Below, piece by piece: positions 33,129 through 41,673 of a DNA stretch of 64,000 bases. Every line of letters starts with the position of its first letter. Positions within the stretch are counted from its first letter, which is position 1. Position numbers and translations under genes: made by a program. This stretch comes from Blastococcus sp. HT6-4 (lineage in GTDB: Bacteria; Actinomycetota; Actinomycetes; Mycobacteriales; Geodermatophilaceae). The stretch lies in the NCBI RefSeq assembly GCF_039679125.1, contig NZ_CP155551.1, positions 3,348,001 to 3,412,000 of the forward strand. Reading direction: 5' to 3'. The notes under the pieces are model-generated. The model searched no databases. It was not told the origin of the DNA and saw nothing but the letters and a program-made list of their open reading frames with translations.

Positions 33129-34523
33129 ATGAGACAGCTGCCGCACCGCGCCGCCCCCGTGGCCGTCGCCGTACTGCTGCTCGCCGGCTGTGCCACCGAC
33201 GTCGTCCGCGGGGAGGCGTCACCGCTCGCCGGCGCGCCGGTCGACGTCACGGCCGAGGAGTTCCCGATCACCGGGGTCGGCGACGCCCCGATCGACCAGT
33301 TCGCCCGCAACGCGCTGGCCGACCTCGAGCAGTTCTGGACGCAGGCCTATCCCGAGTACTTCGGCGAGCAGTACACCCCGCTGGCCGGTGGCTACTTCTC
33401 GGTCGACTCGTCCGACCTCGACGAGAGCCTCTACCCCGATAGCGGGATCGGGTGCGACGGGTCGTACACCGCACCCGAGGACGTGGCCGGCAACGCCTTC
33501 TACGACCCGGTCTGCGACGTCATCGCCTACGACCGGGAGATGCTGCAGGAGCTGTCCGACGACTACGGCCGGTTCCTGGTCCCGGTGGTCATGGCGCACG
33601 AGTTCGGCCACGCCATGCAGGGCCGCTTCGGGTTCGCCGAGTCCGGCCGCAGCATCCAGGACGAGACGCAGGCCGACTGCCTGGCCGGCGCCTGGACGCG
33701 CTGGGTCGCCGACGGCGGGGCCCAGCACCTGTCCTTGCGCGAGCCGGAGCTCGACGACGTGGTGCGCGGTTTCCTGCTGCTGCGTGACGACGTCGGCAGC
33801 GACCCGGACGACAGCGAGGCGCACGGGTCCTACTTCGACCGGGTGTCGGCGTTCTACGACGGGTTCGACACCGGGCTGGCCACCTGCCGGGACGCGTTCG
33901 GCGTGGACCGGCTGTTCACCGCCGCGGAGTTCACCGAGCCCGACTTCATCAACCAGGGCAACGCCGAGTTCGACGACATCGTCGAGTGGGTGGGCGCGAC
34001 GTTGCCCGCCTTCTTCGGCGAGGTCTTCCCCGTCGCGTCCGGCGCGGAGTTCCGGGCACCGGCGATCGAGGGGTTCCAGGTCCGGGCCCCCGACTGCGAC
34101 GGCCTCGACGACCGCGATCTCGGGTACTGCCCGGCCGAGCGCACCGTCTACATCGACGAGGCCGACCTCGCCGTCCCCGCCTACGACGAGATCGGCGATT
34201 TCGCGCTGGCCACGGCGATGGCGCTGCCCTACGCCCTGGCGGTCCGGGAGCAGGCGGGCCTGTCGGTGGACGACGGCGAGGCCACCCGATCGGCCGTGTG
34301 CCTGACCGGGTGGTACCAGGCCCAGTGGTACACCAACTCCTTCGCCGACCTGCTCCCCGCCGAGATCAGTCCCGGCGACATCGACGAGGCCGTGCAGTTC
34401 CTCCTGCAGTACGGCGTCGACGACCAGGTGTTCCCGAACGTCGACGCCTCCGGCTTCGAGCTGGTGGGCGCCTTCCGCACCGGCTTCCTCGACGGTGGCG
34501 AGGCCTGCGGGCTGGACCGCTGA
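33129..34523 (+). CDS. Neutral zinc metallopeptidase lipoprotein
   Basis: A 464-residue secreted protein with lipobox LLAGC (Cys21). It belongs to the putative neutral zinc metallopeptidase group (YpfJ-like): GCDGSYTAPEDVAGNAFYDPVCDVIAYD, then the zinc site VVMAHEFGHAMQGRFGF (HEFGH at 157-161), and DETQADCLAGAWTRWVADGG with the third ligand and accessory cysteine. The C-terminal half has no clear fold beyond paired cysteines (CDGLDDRDLGYC). The substrate is unknown; cell-surface protein turnover is the likely role. It converges on the ybbN-like gene with 7 bases between the two stops. Confidence 0.88.
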   Translation: MRQLPHRAAPVAVAVLLLAGCATDVVRGEASPLAGAPVDVTAEEFPITGVGDAPIDQFARNALADLEQFWTQAYPEYFGEQYTPLAGGYFSVDSSDLDESLYPDSGIGCDGSYTAPEDVAGNAFYDPVCDVIAYDREMLQELSDDYGRFLVPVVMAHEFGHAMQGRFGFAESGRSIQDETQADCLAGAWTRWVADGGAQHLSLREPELDDVVRGFLLLRDDVGSDPDDSEAHGSYFDRVSAFYDGFDTGLATCRDAFGVDRLFTAAEFTEPDFINQGNAEFDDIVEWVGATLPAFFGEVFPVASGAEFRAPAIEGFQVRAPDCDGLDDRDLGYCPAERTVYIDEADLAVPAYDEIGDFALATAMALPYALAVREQAGLSVDDGEATRSAVCLTGWYQAQWYTNSFADLLPAEISPGDIDEAVQFLLQYGVDDQVFPNVDASGFELVGAFRTGFLDGGEACGLDR

Positions 34524-34530
34524 GGCGGGG

Positions 34531-35496
34531 TCAGAAGAGCGCGGCGGTGAGCTGACGCCGGGCCTGGGCCACCCGCGGGTCCTGGTCGCCGACGACCGAG
34601 AACAGCTCGACGAGGTGCTTGCGGGCCGCGTCGCGCTCCTCCCCCGCCGTCCGCCGCACCACGTCGAGCAGCCGGTCGAAGGCCTCCTCGATGTTGCCGG
34701 TCCCCAGCAGGAAGTCGGCGGCGCGGGTCTGCGCGACCACGTCGCCAGGTGTGGCGTCGGCCGCGGCGAGGGCCTCGGGGCCGGCCTCCTCCGCGCGCCG
34801 GAACAGCTGCACCTGCCGCAGCGCGATGGCGGCGTCGGGGTGGTCGGGCTCCTCGGCCAGGATCGCCTGGTAGGCGGCCTCGGCGGCAGCCAGGTCACCG
34901 CGCTCGAGGGCGGCCTCCGCGGCGTCGAGCCGGGGGTCGTCGTCCTCGGCCTGCGGGGCCGCTCCCCCGGGAACCGCCCCGCCGGTGGTCGCGCTCACCA
35001 GCTCGGTGACGAACTGGCGGGCCTGCTCCTCGGGGATGGCACCGGTGAACTCGGCGACCAGCTGCCCCTGCCAGACGGCCTTGACCGCGGGGATGCCCTG
35101 CACCCGCAGGCCCTGGGCCAGGTTCGGGTTGGCCTCGACGTCGACCTTCGCCAGGACCCAGGAACCGGCACCCTCGACCGCCAGGGCCTCGAGCACCGGG
35201 GAGAGCTGCTTGCAGGGCCCGCACCACTCGGCCCACAGGTCCAGCACGACCGGGACCTGGAAGGAGCGGTCCAGCACCTCGGCCTGGAAGGTGGCCTCGG
35301 TGACGTCCACGACGGCGCTGCCGGGGGCACCGGCCGGGGCGGCGGCGCTCGGGGGCGGGGCGGCTGCGGCGCGAGCGGCGGCCTCGTTGCGCGCCTGGAG
35401 GGCGGCGAGGTCGACGGCACCGGCCATCGCAGCGGCTGCCTGGGCCTGCTGGGCCTGCGCGCGCGGGTCGGGGCGTCCGGGTCGGGTCGGCTGCAT
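34531..35496 (-). CDS. YbbN/CnoX-like thioredoxin-TPR co-chaperone
   Basis: A 321-residue cytoplasmic protein: an Ala/Gln-rich N-terminus, a thioredoxin domain (VPVVLDLWAEWCGPCKQLSPVLEALA, active-site CGPC intact) and C-terminal tetratricopeptide-like helices (RLDAAEAALERGDLAAAEAAYQAILAEEPDHPDA). This is the YbbN/CnoX architecture; E. coli CnoX lacks the first cysteine, but here both are present, so redox activity is possible. It corresponds to M. tuberculosis Rv1324, which also lies near glgB. ATG at 35496 chosen; the longer ORF upstream is non-conserved. Confidence 0.88.
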   Translation of the reverse strand: MQPTRPGRPDPRAQAQQAQAAAAMAGAVDLAALQARNEAAARAAAAPPPSAAAPAGAPGSAVVDVTEATFQAEVLDRSFQVPVVLDLWAEWCGPCKQLSPVLEALAVEGAGSWVLAKVDVEANPNLAQGLRVQGIPAVKAVWQGQLVAEFTGAIPEEQARQFVTELVSATTGGAVPGGAAPQAEDDDPRLDAAEAALERGDLAAAEAAYQAILAEEPDHPDAAIALRQVQLFRRAEEAGPEALAAADATPGDVVAQTRAADFLLGTGNIEEAFDRLLDVVRRTAGEERDAARKHLVELFSVVGDQDPRVAQARRQLTAALF

Positions 35497-35539
35497 GCGG
35501 ACATGATCCCAGAGGTGGCCCGCCCCGCGAGGGCGGGCC

Positions 35540-35725
35540 TCAGCCCTCCGCCCAGACCCCCAGCTCGTTGGCGCCGGGGTCGCGGAAGTCGAACCGCCGT
35601 CCGCGGGGGAGGTCCGCGGAGAAGAGCAGGACCAGCGCACCGCCCGTGCCGGCCGGCTCGCCGAGCGCGATGCCGCCCGGCTCGGGGCCGGTCCCGCCGC
35701 GGGGACGGCTCCCGGCCAGCCTCAC
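35540..35725 (-). pseudogene. Possible VOC-domain C-terminal remnant
   Basis: A 61-codon ORF with a GTG start. Its last 30 residues, GGALVLLFSADLPRGRRFDFRDPGANELGVWAEG, end like glyoxalase/VOC proteins (RFxDPxGNxxGLW). The N-terminal half of the fold is missing and the upstream sequence in frame is Arg/Ala-rich without VOC similarity. It is most simply a decayed fragment, on the same strand and downstream of icmA. Confidence 0.35.
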
Positions 35726-35786
35726 AGCCAGCGCAGGACGGGAACGAGCCCTGGCCGCGGTCGGAGCGCGGAGCGCGACAGTGTGC

Positions 35787-37466
35787 TCAGAAACGGGCCT
35801 GCTCGGTGTAGCCGCCCCACTCGCCGCGCAGCGCGTCGCAGATCTCGCCGAGGGTGGCCTCCGCGCGGACGGCGTCGAGCATCGCCGGCACCATGTTCTC
35901 CTCGGTGCGCGCGACCTCGACCATCCGCTGCACGGCCGCCCGCGCGGCGTCGTCGTCCCGGGCCCGGCGGCGCTCGGCGAGCTCGGCGTTCTGATCGGTC
36001 TCCACCTGGTGGCTCACCCGCAGGATCTCCAGCTTGTCGTCGGCGTCGACCGAGCCGACCAGCGTGTTGACCCCGACGACCTTCTTGTCGCCCTTCTCCA
36101 GCGCCCGCTGGTAGACGAACGCCGCCTCGGCGATCTCGCCGGTGAAGTACCCGTCCTCGATGCCGCGGAGGATGCCGGAGGTCATCGTGCCGTCGGCGCT
36201 CATGTCCTTGATCCGGGCGAAGATCTCCTCGGCCTGGCGCTCGATCTCGTCGGTGAGCGCCTCCACGTACCAGGAGCCGCCCAGCGGGTCGGCCACGTTC
36301 AGCACCCCGGTCTCCTCGGCGATGACCTGCTGGGTGCGCAGCGCGATCTGCGCGGCCTTCGCACTGGGCAGCGCCAGGACCTCGTCGAGGGCGTTGGTGT
36401 GCAGGCTCTGCGTCCCGCCGAGCACCGCCGCCAGCGCCTCGACCGCCGTCCGGACGATGTTGTTGTCCGGCTGCTGCGCGGTGAGCGACACCCCCGCCGT
36501 CTGGGTGTGGAAGCGCAGCTGCTGGGCCTTCTCGGTGGTCGCGCCGTAGACGTCGCGCAGCCAGCGGGCCCAGATGCGGCGCGCGGCGCGGAACTTCGCG
36601 ATCTCCTCGAAGAAGTCGACGTGCGCGTCGAAGAAGAACGACAGCCCGGGCGCGAACTGCTCGATGTCGAGCCCCCGGTCGAGGCCCAGCTCCACGTAGG
36701 CGAACCCGTCGGCCAGCGTGTACGCCAGCTCCTGCGCCGCGGTCGAGCCGGCCTCGCGGATGTGGTATCCGGAGACGCTGATCGGCTTGTAGGCGGGGAT
36801 GTTCGCCGCGCAGTACTCCATGAGGTCGCCGATCAGGCGCAGGTGGGGCTCGGGCGGGAACAGCCACTCCTTCTGCGCGATGTACTCCTTGAAGATGTCG
36901 GTCTGCAGCGTGCCGTTGAGCTTCCCGATGTCGGCGCCCTGGCGCTCGGCGGCCACCAGGTACATGCAGAACACCGGGACGGCGGGGCCGCTAATCGTCA
37001 TCGACGTCGTCGTCGCCTCGAGGTCGATGCCGTCGAAGAGCACGTCCATGTCGACGGCGGAGTCGACGGCCACGCCGCAGTGACCCACCTCGCCCAGCGC
37101 CCGCGGGTCGTCGGAGTCCCGGCCCATGAGCGTGGGCATGTCGAACGCGACGCTCAGCCCGCCGCCGCCCTCGGCCAGGATCATCTTGTAGCGCTCGTTG
37201 GTCTGCCTGGCGTTGCCGAAGCCCGCGAACTGGCGGATCGTCCAGGCCCGTCCGCGGTAACCGGTGGCGTGCAGGCCCCGGGTGAAGGGGAACTCGCCCG
37301 GGTAGCCGATCCGCTCGAAGTTCTCGACCGCCGACTCGTCGGCCGGGCCGTACACGGGGTCGACCTCCACGCCGGAGAGCGTGGTGAAGTCGGCGTCGCG
37401 CACCCGCCCCCCGGCGAGCGCCGTGTCGTACCGCTGCTGCCACCGCTGCCGGGCGTCCTGGGTCAT
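35787..37466 (-). CDS. icmA: Isobutyryl-CoA mutase large subunit IcmA
   Basis: Adenosylcobalamin-dependent acyl-CoA mutase catalytic subunit, interconverting isobutyryl-CoA and n-butyryl-CoA. The 559-residue protein has the mutase TIM barrel (AFDMPTLMGRDSDDPRALGEVG, FPPEPHLRLIGDLMEYC, SGYHIREAGSTAAQELAYTLADG, QQPDNNIVRTAVEALAAVLGGTQSLHTNALDE) but no cobalamin domain. Specificity residues are Phe80 (TIRQFAGF) and Gln198 (YIAQKEW), the pair reported for Streptomyces IcmA, where methylmalonyl-CoA mutase has Tyr and Arg. The B12-binding partner IcmB is not in this window. It lies 39 bases downstream of a MarR gene; a GGACGTCC palindrome is 12-19 bases before the ATG, where a Shine-Dalgarno would be. 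Confidence 0.87.
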   Translation of the reverse strand: MTQDARQRWQQRYDTALAGGRVRDADFTTLSGVEVDPVYGPADESAVENFERIGYPGEFPFTRGLHATGYRGRAWTIRQFAGFGNARQTNERYKMILAEGGGGLSVAFDMPTLMGRDSDDPRALGEVGHCGVAVDSAVDMDVLFDGIDLEATTTSMTISGPAVPVFCMYLVAAERQGADIGKLNGTLQTDIFKEYIAQKEWLFPPEPHLRLIGDLMEYCAANIPAYKPISVSGYHIREAGSTAAQELAYTLADGFAYVELGLDRGLDIEQFAPGLSFFFDAHVDFFEEIAKFRAARRIWARWLRDVYGATTEKAQQLRFHTQTAGVSLTAQQPDNNIVRTAVEALAAVLGGTQSLHTNALDEVLALPSAKAAQIALRTQQVIAEETGVLNVADPLGGSWYVEALTDEIERQAEEIFARIKDMSADGTMTSGILRGIEDGYFTGEIAEAAFVYQRALEKGDKKVVGVNTLVGSVDADDKLEILRVSHQVETDQNAELAERRRARDDDAARAAVQRMVEVARTEENMVPAMLDAVRAEATLGEICDALRGEWGGYTEQARF

Positions 37467-37476
37467 GACCAGATGC

Positions 37477-37488
37477 TAGGACGTCCAA
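37477..37488. promoter_or_regulatory. TAGGACGTCCAA palindrome at the icmA start
   Basis: A 12-bp near-palindrome with perfect core GGACGTCC (37479-37486) in the 39-base MarR-icmA gap. On the minus strand a TAGCAT -10-like box overlaps it 11 bases before the ATG, so icmA may have its own nearly leaderless promoter with this as operator. The upstream MarR protein is the natural candidate repressor. Confidence 0.45.
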
Positions 37489-37505
37489 CTATCCTGTGTC
37501 GACCG

Positions 37506-38024
37506 TCACCCGGACCTTTCCTCGGCGACGTCGCCGGCGCCCAGCCTGACCTTCCGCAGCGTGTCGAACACCTGGTCGCAGTCGGCCTCGGAGAGGTCGG
37601 CGAGACCGAAGTCCAGGGCCGTGAGCGCCGTCGTCGCCTGCTCCACCACGGCACGCCCGCGCTCGGTGATCGCCGCCAGCACCCCGCGGCCGTCGGCCGG
37701 GTTGGGCCGCCGGCCCACGTAACCGGCCGCGACCAGCCGGTCGATCGCGTTCGTGACGCTGGTCGGGTGCACCATCAGCCGGCTGCCGATGACCTTCAGC
37801 GGCAGTTCACCGCTCCGGCTGAAGGTGAGCAGCACGAGCACCTCGTACCGGGCGAAGGTGAGGCGGTGCGGCTTGAGCACCTCGTCGAAGCGGGCGAGCA
37901 GGATCTGCTGCACCCGGAAGACCGACGTCGCCGCGCGCATGGCCGACGCCGGCCCGAAGCGCTGCTCCCACGTCTCCCCTGCCCGCTCGATCGGGTCGTA
38001 GGGCAGCCCCAGCGGTCGGACCAT
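37506..38024 (-). CDS. MarR-family transcriptional regulator
   Basis: A 172-residue winged-helix regulator: RAATSVFRVQQILLARFDEVLKPHRLTFARYEVLVLLTFSRSGELPLKVIGSRLMVHPTSVTNAIDRLVAAGYVGRRPNPADGRGVLAAITERG is a full MarR domain with the recognition helix at HPTSVTNAIDRL and the wing at PADGRGVLA. ATG at 38024 is chosen over a GTG nine bases earlier. It sits directly upstream of icmA on the same strand, so it probably controls branched or short acyl-CoA mutase expression in response to a CoA thioester or carboxylate; the ligand is inferred. Confidence 0.9.
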   Translation of the reverse strand: MVRPLGLPYDPIERAGETWEQRFGPASAMRAATSVFRVQQILLARFDEVLKPHRLTFARYEVLVLLTFSRSGELPLKVIGSRLMVHPTSVTNAIDRLVAAGYVGRRPNPADGRGVLAAITERGRAVVEQATTALTALDFGLADLSEADCDQVFDTLRKVRLGAGDVAEERSG

Positions 38025-38064
38025 GGGCGGCACGGTACCGGGGCGGCCCCGACCGGCCGCGGGT

Positions 38065-38111
38065 GTCGACGTGCCGTGGGGTGGCGGACCCGGACCCCAC
38101 GGCAGGTCGAC
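38065..38111. repeat. 47-nt palindromic element, left copy (DUF559 flank)
   Basis: Arms GTCGACGTGCCGTGGGGT and ACCCCACGGCAGGTCGAC pair over 18 bp with one mismatch around an 11-base loop. A homologous element with the same arm length, loop length, GTCGAC ends and CGTGG/CCACG core lies at 39049-39095 on the other side of the DUF559 gene. It is not next to a stop codon, so a plain terminator does not explain it. Confidence 0.75.
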
Positions 38112-38170
38112 GGCCGCGCCGCCTGTGGACAGCCGCCCCGGGGGCTGCTGCCGTCGGCCACGCTGACGCC

Positions 38171-39046
38171 GTGGGTCCCCAGCCGCGCCGGCCTCCGGAG
38201 CTGCACCGGCGCGTCTTCCGGGGCAGCGCGGTCGTCCGGTCAGGCCGGCTCACCGAGAACGAACTCCGCAGCTCGGCCTGGCGCCGGCTGCACCGCGACG
38301 TCTACGTGTGCGCCACCGTGCCGGTCACGCACCGGGTACGCGCCATGGGCGCCGCCCTCGCGGTGCGCCGCTCGGCGATCAGTGGTCGCAGCGCCGCCGT
38401 GCTCTGGGGCGTGGATGCCGCCGGTGCGGGCGACGACGTCGAACTCACCGTCCCGCCCGGAGCCGGGGTCAGCACGTTGCCCGGTGTCCGCGTGCGGCGG
38501 CGTGCGCTCGACCCCGCACAGGTGCTGAGGCGCTCCGGAGTCCCGGTGACCAGCGCAGCGCTGACCGCGCTCGACCTGGCGGGGAGGCTCCCGGGATCCG
38601 ACGGCACCGCACTGGTGGACCGACTGGTGCGCTCGGGCGCGACCGATCTCGCCGCGGTGCGTGCACTGGCGTCGACCGCGCGCGGCCCGTGGTCCGCGCG
38701 AGCCCGCCGAGCTGTCGCCCGGGCCGACGGCCTGGCCGAGTCACCGCAGGAGACGCGCCTGCGACTGCTGCTGCGGGACTCGGTGGTGCCCGACCCCGTC
38801 GCCCAGCACGTCGTCCGGGATGCCGACGGCCGGTTCGTGGCGCGCGTCGACTTCGCATGGCCCGACCACCGGATCGCGCTCGAGTACGAGGGCACGTGGC
38901 ACGGCGAGCGTCAGCAGGTCGGGAAGGACCGGGCACGGCTCAACCGGCTGACCGGGTGCGGGTGGCGGGTCGTCTTCGTGACGGCGGCGGACCTGCGTGA
39001 CCCCGCACGGCTACTGCTCCGGCTGGCAGCCGAACTGGGCAGCTGA
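38171..39046 (+). CDS. DUF559/AbiEi-like endonuclease-domain protein
   Basis: A 291-residue protein of the large actinobacterial DUF559 family. The N-terminal part resembles the AbiEi winged-helix/antitoxin-like region (FRGSAVVRSGRLTENELRSSAWRRLHRDVYV). The C-terminal part is a Vsr-like PD-(D/E)xK nuclease: DADGRFVARVDFAWPDHRIALEYEGTWHG supplies the Asp and Glu, and QVGKDRARLNRLTGCGWRVVFVTAADL the basic residue and final strand. GTG at 38171 is chosen; the longer ORF runs through the left hairpin. The gene is bracketed by two homologous 47-nt palindromes, the right one two bases after its stop. Function is unknown; defence, toxin-antitoxin or selfish mobility are all possible. Confidence 0.82.
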   Translation: MGPQPRRPPELHRRVFRGSAVVRSGRLTENELRSSAWRRLHRDVYVCATVPVTHRVRAMGAALAVRRSAISGRSAAVLWGVDAAGAGDDVELTVPPGAGVSTLPGVRVRRRALDPAQVLRRSGVPVTSAALTALDLAGRLPGSDGTALVDRLVRSGATDLAAVRALASTARGPWSARARRAVARADGLAESPQETRLRLLLRDSVVPDPVAQHVVRDADGRFVARVDFAWPDHRIALEYEGTWHGERQQVGKDRARLNRLTGCGWRVVFVTAADLRDPARLLLRLAAELGS

Positions 39047-39048
39047 CT

Positions 39049-39095
39049 GTCGACTCGTCGTGGTGTCGAGGACCGGAACACCACGACAGGTCGAC
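39049..39095. repeat. 47-nt palindromic element, right copy (DUF559 flank)
   Basis: Arms GTCGACTCGTCGTGGTGT and ACACCACGACAGGTCGAC pair over 18 positions with two mismatches around an 11-base loop. It begins two bases after the DUF559 stop and also lies downstream of the convergent oxidoreductase gene, so it could act as a bidirectional terminator. Its sequence similarity to the left copy at 38065-38111 is the unusual point. Confidence 0.75.
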
Positions 39096-39122
39096 GACGG
39101 CGCGCACGACAGGCGGAGGGCG

Positions 39123-40580
39123 TCAGCGCAGGGGCGGGACCTCGCGGACGCCGAAGACCTCCCGCAGCGCCACCTGCGCGGCGTTGTCCCCGCAGGCGCC
39201 GTGCACCGCCGGCCCCGGCGGCGTGGCGGCCGACGCCAGGTACACGCCCTTCACCGGCGTCTTGTAGGTGTTCCAGCGCGGCACCGGCCGGGCCAGCATC
39301 TGCCGCAGGGTGGCCTGGCCGTTGGAGATGTCACCGCCGAGGTAGCTGGGGTTCCACTGCTCCATCGCGACGGCGTTCTTCGTGCACCGCTCGACGACCG
39401 TGTCCCGGAACCCGGGCGCGAACCGCTCGATCTGGTTCTCGATGGCCTCGGTCATGTCTACCTCCGACCCGTGCGGCACGTGGGCGTAGGCCCAGAGGAT
39501 GTGGCCACCCTCCGGGGCCCGGGTGGGATCGGGCACGGTCGGCTGCACCGCGAGCACGTAGGGGCGGTCGGTGATCCGGCCGCGGTTGGGGGCGTGCTCC
39601 CCTGCGATCGTCTCCTCCAGGTCGCCGGCCACGTGGATGGTCCCGGCCCGCCGGACGTCGGGGTTCGCCCACGGCACCGGCTCGGACAGGATCCAGTCGA
39701 TCTTGAACACGCCCGCGCCGTGCCGGTACCGGGAGACCCAGCGGCGGTAGCCCTCGTGCACCCGGTCCCCCGCCATCGCGACGAACGCCCGGGGCGTGGT
39801 GTCCAGCAGCACCGCCGGCACGCCGTCGAACTCCCGCAGGTCGGTGACCTCGTGCCCGGTCACCACCTCGCCCCCCTGCTCCTCCAGGGCGGCGACCATC
39901 GCGTCGGCGAGCTGCTGGGACCCGCCCTCGATCAGCGGCCACCCGACGTGGTGGGACAGCATCGCGAGGATCATCCCCAGGGCAGAGGTCAGGGGCTGGC
40001 TCAGGTCGAGCATCCCGTGGGCCGCGGCGCCGGCCAGCAGGGCGCGGGCCTCCTCGGTGTCGAAGCGCCGTCGCGCCAGCCAGCCCACGTTGGGCAGCCC
40101 GTTGAGCCCGAACTGGGCGATCTGCGGCACGCTGCGCGTCGGCAGGCGGCGCAGCCGGCTGGTCAGGAAGAAGTCGACGACGTCGGCGCCCCGGTCGGTC
40201 AGCGGCCCGAACAGCCGCCGGTAGGAGTCCGCGTCGCGCCCGAGGCCCACCGCCGTCTCCTCCAGCGACCGCAGCGAGAGCGCCGCCCGCCCGCCGTCGA
40301 GCGGATGGGCGAAATTGATCTCCGGGTGCACGAACCGCACACCGCGGCGCTCGGGGTCGAACTCGCGGAAGAACGGCGCCGCGGCCGCCATCGGCTGCAC
40401 GATCGAGCACACGTCGTGGTGGTAGCCCGGGCGCATCAGCTCCTCGGTGCGCAGCCCGCCGCCGGCGCGGTCGGCCGCCTCCACCACCTGCACGCGCAGC
40501 CCGGCGGCGGACAGCCGCAGGGCGGCCGCCAGCCCGTTGGGCCCCGCTCCGACGACGACGGCGTCCGCCTTGCCGTTCAC
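39123..40580 (-). CDS. FAD-dependent oxidoreductase, phytoene-desaturase-like (PYROXD2 group)
   Basis: A 485-residue flavoprotein: N-terminal Rossmann FAD site DAVVVGAGPNGLAAALRLSAAGLRVQVVEAADRAGGGLRTEE and C-terminal amine-oxidase/CrtI-type motif KTPVKGVYLASAATPPGPAVHGACGDNAA. Sequence style fits the NAD(P)/FAD oxidoreductase group related to CrtI but not true carotenoid desaturases; no crt genes are nearby. The substrate is unknown. It converges with the DUF559 gene and is followed upstream, across 61 bases, by meaB on the same strand, so possible co-transcription with meaB-thiolase cannot be excluded. Confidence 0.87.
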   Translation of the reverse strand: MNGKADAVVVGAGPNGLAAALRLSAAGLRVQVVEAADRAGGGLRTEELMRPGYHHDVCSIVQPMAAAAPFFREFDPERRGVRFVHPEINFAHPLDGGRAALSLRSLEETAVGLGRDADSYRRLFGPLTDRGADVVDFFLTSRLRRLPTRSVPQIAQFGLNGLPNVGWLARRRFDTEEARALLAGAAAHGMLDLSQPLTSALGMILAMLSHHVGWPLIEGGSQQLADAMVAALEEQGGEVVTGHEVTDLREFDGVPAVLLDTTPRAFVAMAGDRVHEGYRRWVSRYRHGAGVFKIDWILSEPVPWANPDVRRAGTIHVAGDLEETIAGEHAPNRGRITDRPYVLAVQPTVPDPTRAPEGGHILWAYAHVPHGSEVDMTEAIENQIERFAPGFRDTVVERCTKNAVAMEQWNPSYLGGDISNGQATLRQMLARPVPRWNTYKTPVKGVYLASAATPPGPAVHGACGDNAAQVALREVFGVREVPPLR

Positions 40581-40641
40581 TGCCGTAGTCCGTTCACCGG
40601 TCCATCCTGGCCGGACGGCGCCCGACCTGCGCGTCCAACGA

Positions 40642-41673
40642 CTACAGCCGGCCGAGCAGCTCGTCGGCGGCCCGGTAGGGGTCGGTCCCGCCGCTCACGA
40701 CCTGGTCGGCGAGCGTCCCCAGTGCCGCGGAGCCGTGCACGTCGCCCATCCGCTCCCGCAGCGTGGCCAGTGCGATCGCCTCGATCTCCCGCGCGGCCCG
40801 CTCGCTGCGCCGACGGTGCCCCTCACCGGAGGACTCCAGCCACTGGCGGTGCTCCTCGATCTTCGCCAGCACCTCCTCGACGCCGTTGTCGGTGTCGCGC
40901 GCGGCGACGGTGCGGCAGATCGGCGGCCGCCAGTGCCCCGCCTCGGAGTGCCGGCCGCCGAGGGAGAGCATGTAGCGCAGGTCCCGGACGGTCTGGTCCG
41001 CGCCGTCCCGGTCGGCCTTGTTGACGACGAAGACGTCGGCGACCTCGAGGATGCCCGCCTTGGCGGCCTGGATCCCGTCACCCATGCCCGGGGCCACCAG
41101 CACCAGCGTGGTGTCGGCCAGGGAGGCGATCTCCAGCTCCGACTGGCCGACGCCGACGGTCTCGATCAGCACGACGTCGCACCCGGCGGCGTCCAGCACC
41201 CGCAGCGCCTGCGGCGTCGCCCAGGAGAGGCCCCCGAGGTGGCCGCGCGAGGCCATGGACCGGATGAAGACGCCGCTGTCGCCCGCGTGGTCCTGCATCC
41301 GCACCCGGTCACCGAGCAGGGCGCCGCCGGAGAACGGGGACGACGGGTCGACCGCGAGCACCCCGACCCGCTTGCCGGCCTGCCGCAGCGCGCGGACCAG
41401 CGCGGTGGTCGACGTGGACTTGCCCACCCCGGGCGAACCGGTCAGGCCGATCACCTGGGCCTGCCCGGTGTGCGGGGCCAGCGCGGCCGCCACCTCGCGC
41501 AGCGCGGGACTGGCGTCCTCGACCAGCGAGATCAGCCGCGCCACCGAACGGGCGTCTCCCTCACGGGCACCGGCCACGAGGGTGGGCACGTCGGTCGCAC
41601 GCCGTCCCCGCCGCCCGGTCGGGGCGGCAGGGACGGGGCTCTGGACTGCGGTCCCCTCCGGGGACCCGGTCAC
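40642..41673 (-). CDS. meaB: Mutase-associated GTPase chaperone MeaB
   Basis: G3E-family GTPase that loads and protects adenosylcobalamin in acyl-CoA mutases. The 343-residue protein has the P-loop [18 protein letters not shown], switch region [33 protein letters not shown] and base-recognition NKADRDGA. It starts at a GTG overlapping the thiolase stop (GTGA), so it is coupled to that gene. Both icmA and ecm in this window encode clients that would need it; which is served is not decidable. The same thiolase/meaB/epimerase neighbourhood exists in Streptomyces (SCO5398-SCO5400). Confidence 0.95.
   Translation of the reverse strand: MTGSPEGTAVQSPVPAAPTGRRGRRATDVPTLVAGAREGDARSVARLISLVEDASPALREVAAALAPHTGQAQVIGLTGSPGVGKSTSTTALVRALRQAGKRVGVLAVDPSSPFSGGALLGDRVRMQDHAGDSGVFIRSMASRGHLGGLSWATPQALRVLDAAGCDVVLIETVGVGQSELEIASLADTTLVLVAPGMGDGIQAAKAGILEVADVFVVNKADRDGADQTVRDLRYMLSLGGRHSEAGHWRPPICRTVAARDTDNGVEEVLAKIEEHRQWLESSGEGHRRRSERAAREIEAIALATLRERMGDVHGSAALGTLADQVVSGGTDPYRAADELLGRL

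Noticed and set aside
39078-39120. Repeated CACGACAGG near the DUF559 right flank as a possible attachment site
   Set aside because: Only a partial second match (39104-39112) and no integrase or matching site on the left side beyond the palindrome itself.
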